Below are positions 44,723 to 58,260 of a stretch of 64,000 nucleotides of DNA, piece after piece (position 1 is the first letter of the stretch; each line of letters begins with the position of its first letter). The position numbers and the translations under genes are program-made. Below the pieces are notes generated by a model. That model was not told the origin of the DNA. It saw nothing but the letters and a program-made list of their open reading frames with translations, and did no database searches. This DNA comes from Clytia hemisphaerica (taxonomy: Eukaryota; Cnidaria; Hydrozoa; Leptothecata; Clytiidae), in the NCBI GenBank assembly GCA_902728285.1, contig CACVBU010001176.1, positions 461,552 through 525,551 on the forward strand, in the 5' to 3' direction.

Positions 44723-47173
44723 GCTGAATGAAAAGAAAGAAAGACAATTAAAATTTAATAGCGACAAGAATATGTGACAGAGTACAATGGGTACATTGAG
44801 TTTAAGGCTCAAAGGGCTCTAAGAAAAATCTTCAGCCCTTCTCAAGCAAGAAAAAGTAAAGCATTAAAGATTTGCGTATTCAGAATAACGGATTGAATCT
44901 AGTGCTTTCTTTGTTTTCACGTGGCGTATTTTTCGAAATCTAGCGATGAATATTTCTTTCACTCTGGCGTTTATGTGAAAACCACGCAGGTTACACGTTT
45001 CAGATAGACACTAAGTGACTTCATTTCCCATCCAAAAGTTTCAATTTTAATTTCTTCGGGGCTTTAAACTCAATGGTAGATTCACCGTGTATCACTCAAA
45101 TAAAATATTTAGGTTGCGTGTTCGAGTTATGGGGTTTCTAATGATTCTTTTTTTAATTTGTAACAATTTGAATAGCGAGAAAGCAGTCAGCCAGGTGCTC
45201 AATAGCAAATATCCAATTCAAAATATCATTAAACAAACAAAACATATCATTATCTTTTAACGATTGCAATAATATTTCTTAAGATGCTCCTGAAAAAATC
45301 ACTTTTTCAATCAAGCAAAGCCAAATAATGATTAAAATACGAGTCCAATTTATCAAAAGAACAAAATCTATCAAATTGGTAGTAAATGGTTTACTCACCT
45401 GGAAAATGTATATGCTCCCTTTTCTCCGATTAAATGTCAATTCTCTTAAAAATCAAAACAAAACGATAAAATTGTATTCAAAAATAAAAGATTTTCGTCA
45501 AAATTTTGATACAGCAAATGATTTTCAAAGGAAGAACTTAAAAAAGTTGAAGAATTAAACAAATTTATTGGTCCATTAACCATGCGAAAAAATATCAATG
45601 CTCAAAAAAGATCAAACGTTTGTGTTTGGGATCTGTTTCCGTTTTAGTTTGTTTCAGTTTGGTAAAATAATGTTTGGTTTACATTTAGTACTGTTTACAA
45701 TAAATTCTTTTGCTCCGAAATGATGAATCAACACAAATGCACAAATGCTGGTTCACTTGGCCTTCGCACGTTTTTTTAATATAAGAGCAAACTATATAAT
45801 ACCATAAGGGTTTGATGGAAAAGAAATTGTTAAGAACAAGTTAAGAACAGTTTGAGGCTTTGTGGGCTCTAAAACACCCGATTTCTTAGAAAAACGGGGA
45901 AAAATACTCAAAAAATGGTGAAAATATGAACAAGTCAAGAAGATTAGACTTAACAGTTAGTCACACTAGCGTCCCGCCAAAATGTGTATCAAAGATTAAT
46001 GCTGCGAAAGCGCTTTATCGTTTTCTTGACTCTCAAGCAAAAAAATGCGCCGCAAAACTTCTAAAGGGATTCATGAAAAAATAACCCGGCGCTTTTTAAT
46101 GAAATTTACATTTTCAAAAACTTTGAGAAATTGCCTAAAATTTGAGCCATAGATAAAAAAATTTGAGCCAAGCCAACCTTGAAAACTAATTTGAAGATCA
46201 ACTTCCCAAGAAAAAGATCTACGGGGAGGCGGAACCCACCTAGATCCGCGCACCACCGGATAGGCTGTTTCCCGGAAATTTTGCCGGACCTCAAACAATG
46301 ACCCATTTACATGTGCGGAATTATTTTTACTTTAGCGTATAAACAAGGCCTTAAAAATCGAAGCGCTGTCTCGGGAATTGAATGACAAATTTTGGTTGGT
46401 TGATTTTGGCTGCTGCATGTTTTATTTTGTTTCAAACTTTCAAGTTTTAATTAATTGTCTTGCGAACTTGATTCAGGTAACTCTCATCCTTGTTGTGCAA
46501 ATACATCCTGTAGATGACTGATGTTGTTTTTTCTGAAAGCTAGATTTCCTAGTGTGACTAACTGCTTAAAACTCAAAAAGTTAAGAATATATGGCTCTTA
46601 TAAAAAACGTTTACAGGTAGAATTAGAGTTATGTACTCAAATCAAATCTCCTTTTCCGTGGCATATATTTCATTCCCAATTAAATCCAATCAAATTCAAG
46701 GTTTTGTTTTACACGCCAGCTTGTTCTTTCCATTGAAAAAGAAACTATCATCTTTTAAACCCAAGCTAATAAGTTTAAAGGCTTTCTTTATTTTCGCTGT
46801 CTGTTGCTTTTATTTGTATTGTCTGATGCCTGATGCCAGGATGATAATTCCTACAAATCCAGTAGCATACTTTAGCAAATCAAGAAATGAAGCTACATGT
46901 TTTCAGATCATCTAAATGCATTCAAATTTGACGAATGATTACTCAGTATTCGGCTTGATCCAGGTTGACAGTCCTGCCACAACCACCTCATACTTTTACC
47001 AGATGGATAAGGTTTATTATTCTCTTGCCATGAATTGCTGGTTCGGTGCTTCACTGTGCGCTTTGATTTCCTGTGAAAATAAAAATAAAAAGAAAAGAAA
47101 AGTTTATCACTAAACACTAAACCCTACTCCAATTTTTATCCTTAAAGGGATATTCTGATGGTTCCATATTTCT
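44723..47173. other. Region upstream of the minicollagen-like gene
   Basis: It should contain the 5' UTR and promoter of the minicollagen-like gene, but I can define neither. A GC-richer patch at about 46080-46310 looks like an old repeat with no intact frame. Nothing else is recognised. Confidence 0.5.
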
Positions 47174-49304
47174 TTACTTTATTTTATTTTTGCTTCTATC
47201 GTCCAGAGAAAAACATCCAAACTTTTTGAAATGATTATTTTCCTAAGTAGAGATAGTCAAGTTAAATGTTTAGATTTTAGCATAAAATAAAATGGAATTT
47301 TAACATACATAAGAAACGTGTAAGAACCCATCCTTAGATATAGATTTCAAATTGCCATCTATCTGGATGTTTTTTTATTCAAGATAAGCAGTTTTGACAG
47401 TGATTCGATATTTTCTTTGACGATATAGGACATGTTCCGCGTTGGGGTGGTGTGCCGTCTGATGGATGAACGCAGACGTCTTAATGAGAAAATATTGTTA
47501 TGTGTGTATTTCACGAGGCTTATAATATATTCTTACCCTCATTCCTTGGGCGAGTGTACAACATGGACACAAACACGAGATCCAATAATCATCCACTGTT
47601 GCACCCTGTGTATATGGAGAAATGAAAAATAATTATATAAAAAATAAAAATATATAAAAAATAATTACTTTTTCAGTCTCCAAATGAGTATCTACAGTAC
47701 CATAATATTTTTATGATAAAATATAGCCCAGGTTTTCGGCTCCAAACATTCGATTTTTTGACGTCACTTTAAAGTTTTGAAGCTCTTGCAGTAGAGAAAA
47801 ATCGAATTTGCGTCAGGACACTAGTCTATACTAGACGTCGCCTGCGTTTTTTTACGCAATTAACGTCTATTCCACTTTGCGACTTTGTCGAATGTTTTAG
47901 GCCGGGTTTTCAGGCTCCAAACATTCGATTTTTTGACGTCACTTTTAACTTTCGAAGCTCCTGCAGTAGCAAAATAATCGAATTTGCGTCAAAACACTTG
48001 AAAGGCTTCTATTTTTCAAAAATCGTCAAAGTGGAACTCACTAAGAAACGAGATGAAAAATCCCGGTTTTTAGTGAGGTGCTCGCTATCAGGACACTTGA
48101 AAGGCTTCGTTTTTCGAAAAATCGTCAAAGTAGAAGTCACCAAGAAACGAGATGAAAAATCCCGGTTTTTCGTGAGCTGCTCGCTAATCCAGCGATAGCT
48201 TTGTAACGCTCATTTTAAACAAGGTCGGGAGCGGTTTGTTTGATTCTTACAGTGTATATGGAATTTTATTTTCTCATTATATAGTCACTTATAGGGGCCA
48301 CATAGTACGTACGTCCACACTAAAATGTCGAAAATCGAGTACCCCCTCCCCCTGTACGCAAGCGTACGCAAATGGCTATACCCCCTGATAAGTACGTACT
48401 TTTTCATTCACCCCCCCCCCCCCTCGGTTGAAGAAAATTTCGAATTCAGATCGTTTAGTTTGGAGCTTTATTTCATACATGAAACTCAATGTTTATTAGG
48501 AAACCTTTTCTTTTCCTTGATGCGTATAAGAAGCGTAAAAGTCGACAAAAAAAACAAGCAAAATTAGGCTATGAAAAAATTTTCTCTGCGTACGTACATT
48601 TTCCATTGACCCCTCCCCTCCCCCTGTACGCAAGCATACGCTTTTGAGATGACCCCTCCCCCCCCTTAGTACGTACGTACTATGTGGACGGCCCCATATA
48701 AGTTTGAAGCAAAAAAGGCTATTTCGCCAGACTGAATAGTATATACCTCATAATAAGAGTACTATTTAAGTTTAAGCAGAAACTTTCACGAGGTTGCAAA
48801 ATCGCGAAATTTCGCAAATTTTACTTTTCGAGCGAATTCAGCGGATATAAATTTCGCGAATTTTAGAATGTTGTTTCATTTTGCAAGCAAAATAGCGATA
48901 AAAATGCACAAAAACTAGTACTTGTACTTTTCGCGGAAAAACTTTCGTGAATTTCTCGTATAATTTCTTACTTGGCAGAAACTTTCTCGAAAAAGGGCAA
49001 AAATCGCGAAAGTTTCAGCCCTTAAAGTAGAACAATAAATTACCTAGTCGAGGCGGAAAAAAATGTGAGCAATTAGAAAAGAACGAATTACCTTAATACC
49101 ATATCTTTCTCGAATGGCTTTTCTTATTCTACCAATGAAAAACCAATAAAGACAAGAGCAACAGCCAATGGCATGCGTTGTTGTATCAGCTCCCACAACT
49201 TGTGCACTCTGGCTGAGCGTGAAACACGGTAACACTGAAGTCACCAAACAGATATCTTTGTCATGAAGACATTCAAATAAGCCGTATTGGAACGGTGCTG
49301 TCAT
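47174..49304 (-). CDS. PLAC8/cornifelin family protein
   Basis: Small Cys-rich membrane-associated protein. Coding exons: 49092-49304, with ATG at 49302-49304 four bases after a 5' UTR acceptor, then 47537-47605, then probably 47174-47242. Exon 1 reads MTAPFQYGLFECLHDKDIC, then LPCFTLSQSAQVVG, GCCSCLY and IRKAIRERYGIK. Exon 2 reads GATVDDYWISCLCPCCTLAQ, then GMR. These match the family order: G-L-[FD]-C, CxxPC-like, R-x-x-[IL]-R-x-[RK]-Y-G-I, D-x-x-x-x-x-C-x-C-x-x-C-x-L-x-Q. The last exon starts with Glu after Arg, as expected, and gives a total of 116 residues, near the family norm, but its position is inferred only from frame and acceptor. PLAC8 proteins have roles in cell size, metal handling or development; the role here is unknown. 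The 1.5-kb intron holds repeats and two mobile elements. Confidence 0.82.
47730..48190. repeat. Cluster of two interleaved duplicated repeats
   Basis: GGCTCCAAACATTCGATTTT with its following 85 bases occurs at about 47729-47822 and 47921-47998. A second unit of about 95 bp (GACACTTGAAAGGCTTC ... CACTAAGAAACGAGATG ... CTCGCTA) occurs at about 47993-48087 and 48092-48187. It lies in the PLAC8 intron. Confidence 0.7.
48294..48695. mobile_element. 402-bp inverted-repeat element
   Basis: The ends are GGGGCCACATAGTACGTACGT with the complement of ACGTACGTACTATGTGGACG plus GCCCC. A second inner pair, CCCTGTACGCAAGC(G/A)TACGC, occurs near 48350 and 48620. No target duplication is clear. It lies in the PLAC8 intron. 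Confidence 0.65.
48780..49020. mobile_element. CGCGAAA-rich inverted-repeat remnant
   Basis: Repeated CGCGAAA/TTTCGCG words between AGCAGAAACTTTC and GAAAGTTTCAGCCC, similar in wording to elements at 62130-62660. The edges are unclear. Confidence 0.4.
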
Positions 49305-49308
49305 GGTT

Positions 49309-51158
49309 CTAAGATAAAGAAAGATATTGGTCATTCTGCTAGTATTTTTATTATCCCCAAAAAAAAACAATCACCCTTTGCCTGAAACCTTTCTATAAGG
49401 GTCTCTCCATCATTCAAACCTTTCTCTTAGAATTAGAAGAAATTCAAATTAAAAAGAAACTCATCTAATAATCTCATCTATAATACATTAAAAGACTATT
49501 ATTTCTTATTATATTAATATAACATTGCCAAGCCGAGAATGAACTAGGCATTATAGAAAGTCTATTACCATTTCATCTAAACGACCGTAAGATAGGACTT
49601 CTTAAAAGCTTTTCATTTTGATAACACTTGTATAATACTAAGTTATGACAACAGAGGAATTCACAAGATATTTTTTTCTAATAAAGACTTCTTTTCAACA
49701 AAAGATGTTTTTGTTTGTTCGGAAAGCAAACACTTATTAAACCACGTACGTTATTGCCCTTCAAGTTTCTTTATGATGATCATTGTTTTCCAATAGTTAC
49801 ATCAACCTGGAAATATTTCAAAGAAATAAGGTATCATCAATTAGTGACATCATTTAATCTTAGCAATTTAGTGAAACAGAATTTTGTACCACAAAAAATA
49901 CAAAGTAAGGAGCCAAATAAATTACGGTTAATTTACAGAACCTCCAGGTAGGTCCAAAAAAACAAATCAATACACATCGACATGCACTGAATTGTATATT
50001 TTTACACTTTTATTGCTGAAATCTAAAACAAGAATGGGAAAATTAATATCAAAATATTCGAGATAAGACCATACAATATCTAAAATGGAAAATTTTAAAA
50101 TAAAAATTTGGTGCCTTTATAGAGATTTGATTGCTTCTATAAAGTTGATTACTACGAGGGGATATAATGAGAAAGGGTAATAATTTGCCATAAACATCCA
50201 CAAATGAGGAGAGACAATCACTCGAACGAACTATTATACATTTTAGTAATACTGTTATTTACTTATATTTTATTTATTAAAATAATCCAAAAAGACATTT
50301 AATAATAATAATTTTAAAGGTATAATGTCGTTCAGATTCACTGAATCCATCTTAATCCACTGGATCGGCAAGGAAATCAAGTAGTTTGATATCACCAAAC
50401 TTTACAGAACTAAATCTGAAATTTCGGCTACATCCCCGAATCTCAAGTCAAATTTTTCAGCAATGTTAGATGTTACACGATCATTTCAAGACAGAGGCCT
50501 GAATTCATGTTTTCTGCATTATAGTACGCCGACTTCGTATAGATATAATATGAAAATGAAAAGGATTCACTTTGTGGTATTAATAACCTATCCAGTGGAC
50601 TAAGATCTACATATCAGTGTTCTTATTGCTGTGATGCAAGTTACTATCGTTTAAAAAAAATTATTCATAATATACACAACGTGGGAAAAATAAGACGTTA
50701 TCATAATGCTGAAATTATAAATCAACTGCTTTAATAGGCCAAGAAAAGTTGATGGAAATCAAAGACTTTTTCGTTAAAAAAAAACATTTGTACTAAAAAG
50801 TTTTAAACCGAATGTGAACTACAAAATCACAAAAGTGACAAAAAAGGTATATATTGATATTTTAGTAAAAAATAATTTCTTAAAAAACTCAAACCTAAAA
50901 TTATTGATTTACTGTTCCGAGACGCATTTCATGGCAGAAATTGAGAAAAAATCACATAATCTAATTTCAGAATCTTCTGCTTTAACTTAAAAATTGAATT
51001 TGGACATAAAGAAGTAGTTTTTGATAGTTTTTGCATTTGAATCCATCACTAATTAACAAAATAACTAATAAATTTCTGATTTTCAATTTTGTTCCAGTTT
51101 GTTCCAATCAAAAATCCTCCATTTTTGTCAATATATATTTTTAATTTTTTCTTTTCTT
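49309..51158. other. Region between PLAC8-like and ORMDL genes
   Basis: AT-rich. It presumably includes the PLAC8-like 5' end and the ORMDL 3' UTR. I see no further exon or defined element. Confidence 0.5.
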
Positions 51159-52650
51159 TTAATATTTATTGATACCGAATAATCGCACTTTGTAAAACGT
51201 TGGTAGTTTGGGTATTAGACATAGCATCATGACCGCCAGATTTATGATGAAATGCGTTGCGTTATAATGTGAGTAATAGCTTGCAAGTATAAACCTAAAA
51301 AAAAACAGAAGAAATAACAAAATCTTGAATCAATAATAGATGGCCGCAAAAGGAACAATGCTATGAAAAACAATGTCCCTACAAACAGAGTCCATTCCAA
51401 GATAGGATAACTTTTAATAAATTGTTTAAAGTTACAAAGATACATGTTTGTTTTTTTATAAGCATACAAAAATCCGAAAACAGGCTCAGAGATGCTTAGT
51501 TCGAAAGCTTAATAAGGCTGAAAAATGCTTGAGGGGATGCTTAAATCTAAAGCATAAACTTAGGGAAATACTGAAAATCCGTGAAATTCCAGCCAAAAAT
51601 GCCAAAATCAGGAAAAAAATAATTTTTGTAGGCTCAAGCAATGCTTGCCATTTGCTTAATTTTCCCCATATCTGAGCCTAGATATGCTTATAAGTGCAAT
51701 GCTTATTAAAAAAACATGTATTGTGGATATTGAAACAGGATATTGAAACAGAATTTTGCCTCATTCTTTTGTGCAAAAACGTTACAACATTCAAGAATGG
51801 ACCCATAATGAAAACAATTGACTGAAACAGGTATCATTAAATGCTTTCAAGATACATCGCATACAGGACCAGTGATTGAAGCAAGTGGAAGCAGATTTTA
51901 TAAAGTGGGCTTAAGAAAGTAGAGTAAAATAGTTGTTGGATAAAAACTCACAAGATAATGGGTGCAAGTGTGAGAAACTTTCTAGTGCCTGTATTCATTT
52001 CACCAGCATCTATTTGCTCCCAGTGTGTCAAACGCCTGGATTGTCCTTGATCATATGTTTCAAAGGGAGCTCCTTTCAAGTGATGTAACAGAAAATAGTT
52101 GAACTAAAATTAAGAAAGAATTGACAAAAATTAAAATCAAATCATCATTACCATTTGCTTCAAATCATGATATTTTTGTAAAAATACAGAAGTAAAATTA
52201 TTTTGACATAAAAAATTACAGAAATATCAGCAAATTTAATTAAAGCATTTCCACATGCAACAATTGTTTACAAAATGATTGAGAAAAGTGGAATCAAATC
52301 CTTTAGCTTGATAGTTAAGGAATGGTTTTAGTTCCATTCAAAAGTTATTTCCATACTCTTTCTAAAAGTCCCCTATGCCTTATCAAAGCAAGAGGTCTGG
52401 TTTATTGGTTTATTTTGAACGAGTTTCACAGGTCTGAAGGACACTGAAGGACAAAGACGCAATGACATACCACATCATGAATGACATTCGTCAGTGTCCA
52501 TGCAGTAGCAGTCGCAAAAATGGGTACACTCAAAATCAAAAGATGAAGAAATGTCACTGATAAACCATATGTCAACCAGGCTCCTTTCATATCCATCCAT
52601 ACTTCATTCTGGTTGTCAATTGTACTATGTGCACGAGGTTTATTTTCCAT
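51159..52650 (-). CDS. ORMDL: ORMDL sphingolipid biosynthesis regulator
   Basis: Complete gene: exons 52471-52650, 51952-52103, 51159-51294, giving 468 nt or 155 residues (vertebrate ORMDL is 153). The start is the ATG at 52648-52650, not the upstream in-frame TTG; a splice acceptor before 52712 gives a 5' UTR exon. Landmarks: [36 protein letters not shown], then [41 protein letters not shown] and the conserved end [17 protein letters not shown]. Four hydrophobic segments fit the ER-membrane protein. Known: ORMDL proteins bind serine palmitoyltransferase and restrain it when ceramide is high. Confidence 0.97.
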
Positions 52651-52712
52651 TATTTCCAACGTTGCTTCTTCCCAATACTTATTGCCAATTTTAATATCTA
52701 TTCTTCTAGTAT

Positions 52713-55689
52713 CTATGAAAAAGAAAATGTAAGGTACTTGGTTTCAAAATCATTTGATTAGTTAAGTCCTAAAAAATGAAACATACATTTTTTGTATGTG
52801 ATTGGTATTCTGTGAGCAGAAACCTAGTAGAAACGCCTGCCTTTTTGATTAGATCAATACTTTTACTTTAAAGTTTGTAAAAGGCAATTCGTGAGAGTTT
52901 ATACTGAGAAAATTTAGATTTGTAAAATAAAAATGAAAACAACAAGTCTGGCTTCTTTTGGGGATTCTCTTGCATTTTTCTCTTGCATACATTTTCAATA
53001 TATTGGGGCACTTACCAATATATTGTAATAAATTGTGAATGCATGTTCAAGCTTGGAAATATGAAGGTTTAAGCAGAACTGGATACCCACTCAGTAAACT
53101 GACCCATAGCTTGCGAGTGTGTTTTCAAGCCAAATTTGAGTTAGTACAGTGTACTTAAAGAGTGGTATCAAAGCTTTGGTCTTGGAAGTACAGTGTACCA
53201 AAAAGCATGTTGTTTTGAGTTGATAAACAAAGAAATTTTGAACAAAAACAAACAAAACATTGAAAAAATTACAGAAAAAATGCAATTCAGTATTATACTA
53301 GACGGTTCCCGTCGTCGCAAACGCCGGTTAACGGTTTTGCTTCCACATCAAAAGCCTTTAAAATACTATAATGTGGGTTAATTCCTGACATCGTTTTGGC
53401 TTAAAATGCCGAATACAATAATAAACATTATACTTCTAAACTTTCTACATTAGTCAAAATTTGTGTCTGTAGCCTCGATGATTATCTTTTTAAGATAACG
53501 GAAGTTTGTGTTCAATGAAATGCCATAGTGACCCTGTCAAAATTATCGAGGGTACCCGTCGTTGCAGACGCCCAAAGGTGTCTGAGGTGGTGAGAGGGTT
53601 GCTTCTAGGAAAGAAAAAGCCTTAGTTGTGAAGGAGAGGCTCGCGCTTTGCGATTGAGCACTGAAGGTTTTCCCGTTTGTCGGCTTCACATGCGGACAGC
53701 TTAAGACCGGCGCATATGCAATGCAACCAACATTGAAACCTTTTTAAATAATGTTAGACGAAGTTTAATCATCAAACAACAATGTTGGATTTTGTTGCGT
53801 GTGTTGATATAAAATAATTCGAAATCGTGCAACAAAAATGCCACACCTTTTTATTTGAAACTTTGTGACGTCGCAGTACTTTTTCATGAAATTGACATCA
53901 GAACTTTTTTCGTTTACAAATAGCAGTGTAGAGTCTTCTCTAATCCGAGTTTTCTACGCTTGTCAAACTTAGCGCGAGACTTTTTGTATCGAAGGAGGAT
54001 AGGTTTTCCAGCCGCGGCGTTCAAATTTTAGAAACCTTAATATGTTACTGGGCTAGCGTTACAGAAATTTTTCATAAATTCAATTAGTATAGAAGATCTT
54101 TTCTTTGAGAGACTGAATCCCATGCATGTTGAAGCTGGATCAAGCTATTCATGTTTGTTGATATACAGTTTTGCTGCCATTATAGGCCGGTAGAATATGG
54201 TTTTTACCTTGAAAAGTTAAAATGTGAAATCGAAATTTGGCACAGAGGTTCCTTATGGTTCCTAGACCATACTGAAAAAACCGGCAAAGGAGTCAGAAAG
54301 TTTTTCACCGTCAATACAAGATTTTCTGAGACTGTTTCATCTGAAAGATTAGACCCCCTTAGATGGTCCTGATAACTGAAACCTCTCACATTTCCTGGTG
54401 AAGTCATAAGTTGCTTGGTAAGATTTACATTTTCAAACAAGACTCGAAAGCTGAGCCTTGAGACGCGCTAACTGAAAATGGAATGCTTTTTAGAGTTTTT
54501 AGATATTTGCGTTTAAATAAGATCAATGAATTTTTCAGCAAAACTTTAAACCTAAATAACAAGTGATCCAGAGTGATCTGCTAATCGAAATGCTATACTT
54601 ATAGGGTAGTTGTAAACAATACTATTTTCAGTTAGTGCATTTGAAGGCCCTTCTTTTGTACATGCTTTAAAATTATAAAACATATTAAATAGTTGATGAC
54701 TTCACAAGGAAATATTGAGGATTTTGGGTCATTCCTGACCATTTCTTCCCCAGAAAGCTAGACAGAGTTCTAACTTGAGACTATCTGACAAAACATGGGA
54801 CGGCAATCCAGTCACCATTTCCTTCCATTTCACCGAACCTCCAAAGTCATTTGATTTGAGTTAATGAACAGCGTTTTAAATCGAAATATGAAAAAATCTG
54901 TAGTGGAACACACGCAAATTTCTGGAACGAAGAAGACCATATTAGTGGCAAAACGATGGAGCGTTTGACATCACTCGCGCAGCAAGTTACACACTCGTTA
55001 TTTGTTAATCCCATCGGGCAATAGGCGGTTAGAAGGCGGGCGTTCTCTAATTCTCCAATCGGCGTCCAGTCATTTTGAATGAAAGCAAAAAAGTTAAAAA
55101 GGGCGCGCTATCAGTGAGAGTTATCGTGACATGTTATGACAGAAAGTATGATTGATAAACTTGGTGGAGTTATCAAAACAAATTTGTTGTCAAAGAGATT
55201 TAACAGTAAGTGAAAATACAGGCCAGATAGACCAATCGTCCCAAGTTAGAGCAGTTGATGATAGCTCCGCTCGCATCTCTACTTTATCATTTTAAAATCA
55301 TGACATCACTTATGATTAGGAGATAATATATTTTACCACCAGCAAATTTTGTAAATCATCAGGTTTGTTTTGATTTGATTTAACTTTGCATTTTAATGAC
55401 CAGCCAGGTCTTCGTTTGAGGGCTTTGCATGTTAACCTCCACTGCTGCAAGTTACCTGATCTCACGGTAAATGGATGGATTAGATATTGATTGATTCTGA
55501 TAATCTATTATAGTAATAGACAATAAATATAAGGTGAACGATTGATCATTAATCGATAGTCAATCAATGAAAAAACCAATTGATGGTGGATCAGTCATTG
55601 ATTTATGGGTGTTTTTTCCACACAGTCTATTTAATTAAGTGGCAAGAATGTGCCAAAATGACTTTTCTTACTTTCAAATAGAAATTACA
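52713..55689. other. Non-coding or unassigned stretch
   Basis: It probably contains the ORMDL promoter and first exon. Related GTCGTCGCAAACGCC/GTCGTTGCAGACGCC words occur near 53305 and 53560. A GC-richer patch at 54950-55110 stands out but holds no frame. No gene supported. Confidence 0.5.
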
Positions 55690-56060
55690 AATTATCTGTT
55701 CTGAAAGGTAAATTTCCCTGGAAAATGTATCTGTTCTTTTCTTGCACTCCTGGATAAACTTATCTGTTCTTGAAAGAAATCAGGCTACTGGAAATTTACA
55801 TATGTTCTGAGGTTAAATAATGATTACTGGAAAAATTCATCTGCTCTTATGTAATTTAATTGAACACCGACATGTTCCTGGAAAAACAGCATCTATTCTT
55901 TGTTTAAACTTGGTCCTGGATTCTCTAGGCAGGGGATGTCTACGGCCTGCTGGAAAATTAAATGAATTTTTTTCTAATTTATTGCTCCTGGATTTTCACA
56001 CTCCTTTCCAGAATTCTCGAAGTGCTTGAAAAATAGCTGGCTCCTGGATTTTACTTCAAA
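55690..56060 (+). repeat. Degenerate minisatellite, CTGGA ... TCTGTTCT units
   Basis: About eight units of 35-60 bp share CTGGAAAAT/CTGGATAAA followed by TATCTGTTCT or a variant (for example near 55720, 55750, 55790, 55830, 55880). Unit length drifts and no frame persists. Confidence 0.55.
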
Positions 56061-56110
56061 ATTTCAAAAAAGAACAGATATTTTGAAAAATTCCGTCGCT
56101 TTGGCGCCCG

Positions 56111-56205
56111 GAAGCGCCAATAAATACTATCTCATTCAAAACAAAACTATCTTCTTTTTAACAACATAGTTTCGTTTTAAACAAGATAGTATTTATTGGC
56201 GCTTC
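56111..56205. mobile_element. 95-bp hairpin
   Basis: GAAGCGCCAATAAATACTAT and its complement form about 25-bp arms around an A/T-rich centre that is itself imperfectly palindromic (CAAAACAAAACTATC / ATAGTTTCGTTTT). Confidence 0.7.
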
Positions 56206-56252
56206 CGTGTGCCATAGTCGCTGGTTGATCCTGTACTCTTACTACTCTTATT

Positions 56253-57939
56253 CCAGACGGTACTAATCGATAATTTCGATTATCGAAGTAATTGATAATG
56301 ATCGAAGTAATCGAAAAACTACTTATTGATTAACAATCTAATGTCGAGTACCAAAATTTCAAAATATTTGCGAGTATTCGATCACTTTCTTAACAACCCT
56401 TCGAAGACTCGATAACCATTTGAGTACTTTGATTGTTATTGATTACTTTCAATAACTTGGACAACTTAGATTGACCCCCTTATTTTCCAGCCATTTTCCC
56501 GCCATTTTGTGTGCCTTCACCCTGGGTTTCCTCAAGTAATTCATATTGCACATTCTGATTGGTCGGGAGGAACAACAAAAGTGATTTTCGTGCGTGAATC
56601 GCATGTTTTAATTGGTTGAAGTAAACTTGGTTTCAGATTATTTTGACGCGCTGCTACTGGAAACATATTTGATTAAATCAAAGGCTGGAAAGTACTCAAT
56701 ACAATCGAAGGTATTCAATATGATCAAAGGTAATCGAAAAGTAATCGAAATGATTGAACAAATCGAAAATGGTCGAAGAAAATGCCATAATCTGGAGTTG
56801 AGTGAGTATTCAATTATATATATATATAAAATTTTACTATTTCCTATTCCTAGAAAATAAGGACAGAGAGCCCTTTAAGAAGACTCTCTGTCTATCTTGC
56901 ATTTTTCTTTGCAATAGCCAGTCCACAAAACTTTTCAATCAAACAATTCTCATTTTTAATTACTTGATCGAGTAAAGTCAAAGAAATTCTACCACGTTTG
57001 CAATTTTCATCATCATTAAACATTAACAATATACTCAAGCGACCAGAAGGCATTCTCATAACATGAGCTGCGTAGTTTCGTTGTTGTTGTTTGATAAAAA
57101 CATTATTACCAACAGTCTAAACTTAAACTCCTATATCAGGATTAGAAACTAGGCTAGTCTTACCTCTTTTATCTTTTCCTTTACAACAATACAATGCTGA
57201 CAAGTTGACACAACACATGTGTACATGTACATTGACAAGTAATCACTGAGAGAAGTTTATATGGAAATCTGCAACAAAAACGAAAGTGGTCTCTTCAACT
57301 GATTGCTTCCCAGCGCTCCTTCGCAGCTGTTTATCAAATTTCCACCAATGAGGTTGCCGCATTTCAAACGACCCTTCTTTTTGGCACCCCTGGCCTCTCA
57401 GTGCCTTGCACGACGGGTGGTTATAAAATCTCACCCTTCATATATTTGTTTCAATCCGTGATCTGTGGCTTAGGTTTTTTCTCATCTTCAATTTACAGAA
57501 GAAAGCGGGAATTTGATGCTAGAGTTAGATTGTCAACAAAGTGCCGTAAAAAATCATTGAATAAAAGAAGAACTTAAAATCTTAAATATTTTCTTTTTGA
57601 AGAATAGGTGCAAAAAAGTGAAACATAGAAAATTTTCATTTTTCATTGCTTTAATCGAAATGAGGTATTTGGAAAATTTTCTATGTTTAGTTTTTCGCAC
57701 AAACCCCTGTAACTATGGGCAAGCACCCCGTTGCTAAGATGTTGGCTTGAAATCGAAAATGAAACCACTCAAAACGATAGTAAAATAGGCCCGTACTTGA
57801 AATCCTGTAATCTTGATATACGAGTTTAAGTCTAAACTGACCAATAAAATCGATAGGTGGTCACTGATAACCTTCAATTAATAGCGATCATTATTTGATT
57901 ACTTCGATCACAATCGAACGTTCGATTAGTACCGTCTGG
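56253..57939. mobile_element. 1.69-kb non-autonomous DNA transposon
   Basis: The ends are CCAGACGGTACTAATCGA and TCGATTAGTACCGTCTGG-type inverted repeats, followed inward on both sides by many ATCGAA/TTCGAT and GATTACTTCGAT words that form a subterminal repeat array, as transposase-binding regions often do. No target duplication is clear. The interior holds an inverted pair around 57610-57705 and a GC-richer block at 57240-57440, but no transposase-like frame. Confidence 0.7.
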
Positions 57940-58260
57940 TTTTTACTTTTACTTTCAAAAATACTTCACTTCAGTGTTATACTTTGAGTTAATCTAGATA
58001 GCTAGAGTCAAGTCACCAGTGCGCAAACAAACCCGATGCACAAACAAGTGGCTTTGGACTCGAAAAAGAATAAAATAAAAATGTTTCTGAAACCTACTTT
58101 GGATTGCTTTGTTTGAACAGCACAATACTCAAGCAACCTATGTCTTACAATCCAGGCTGGAATTAGTGAACAGCATGCCAAATATATTTGGCGTGAGGCA
58201 GTAATTACTTTTGGCGTATTTGCGCCGTAAGGAGTGAATATAAAGTAAGATATTGGCGTA

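Noticed and set aside
47375-47479. Alternative last exon for the PLAC8-like gene
   Set aside because: It would need an intron of only 57 bp and does not begin with the Glu expected after the QxxR motif; 47174-47242 fits better.
57243-57434. Minus-strand frame inside the 1.7-kb element
   Set aside because: It has no ATG start and no known domain; kept only as a possible captured fragment.
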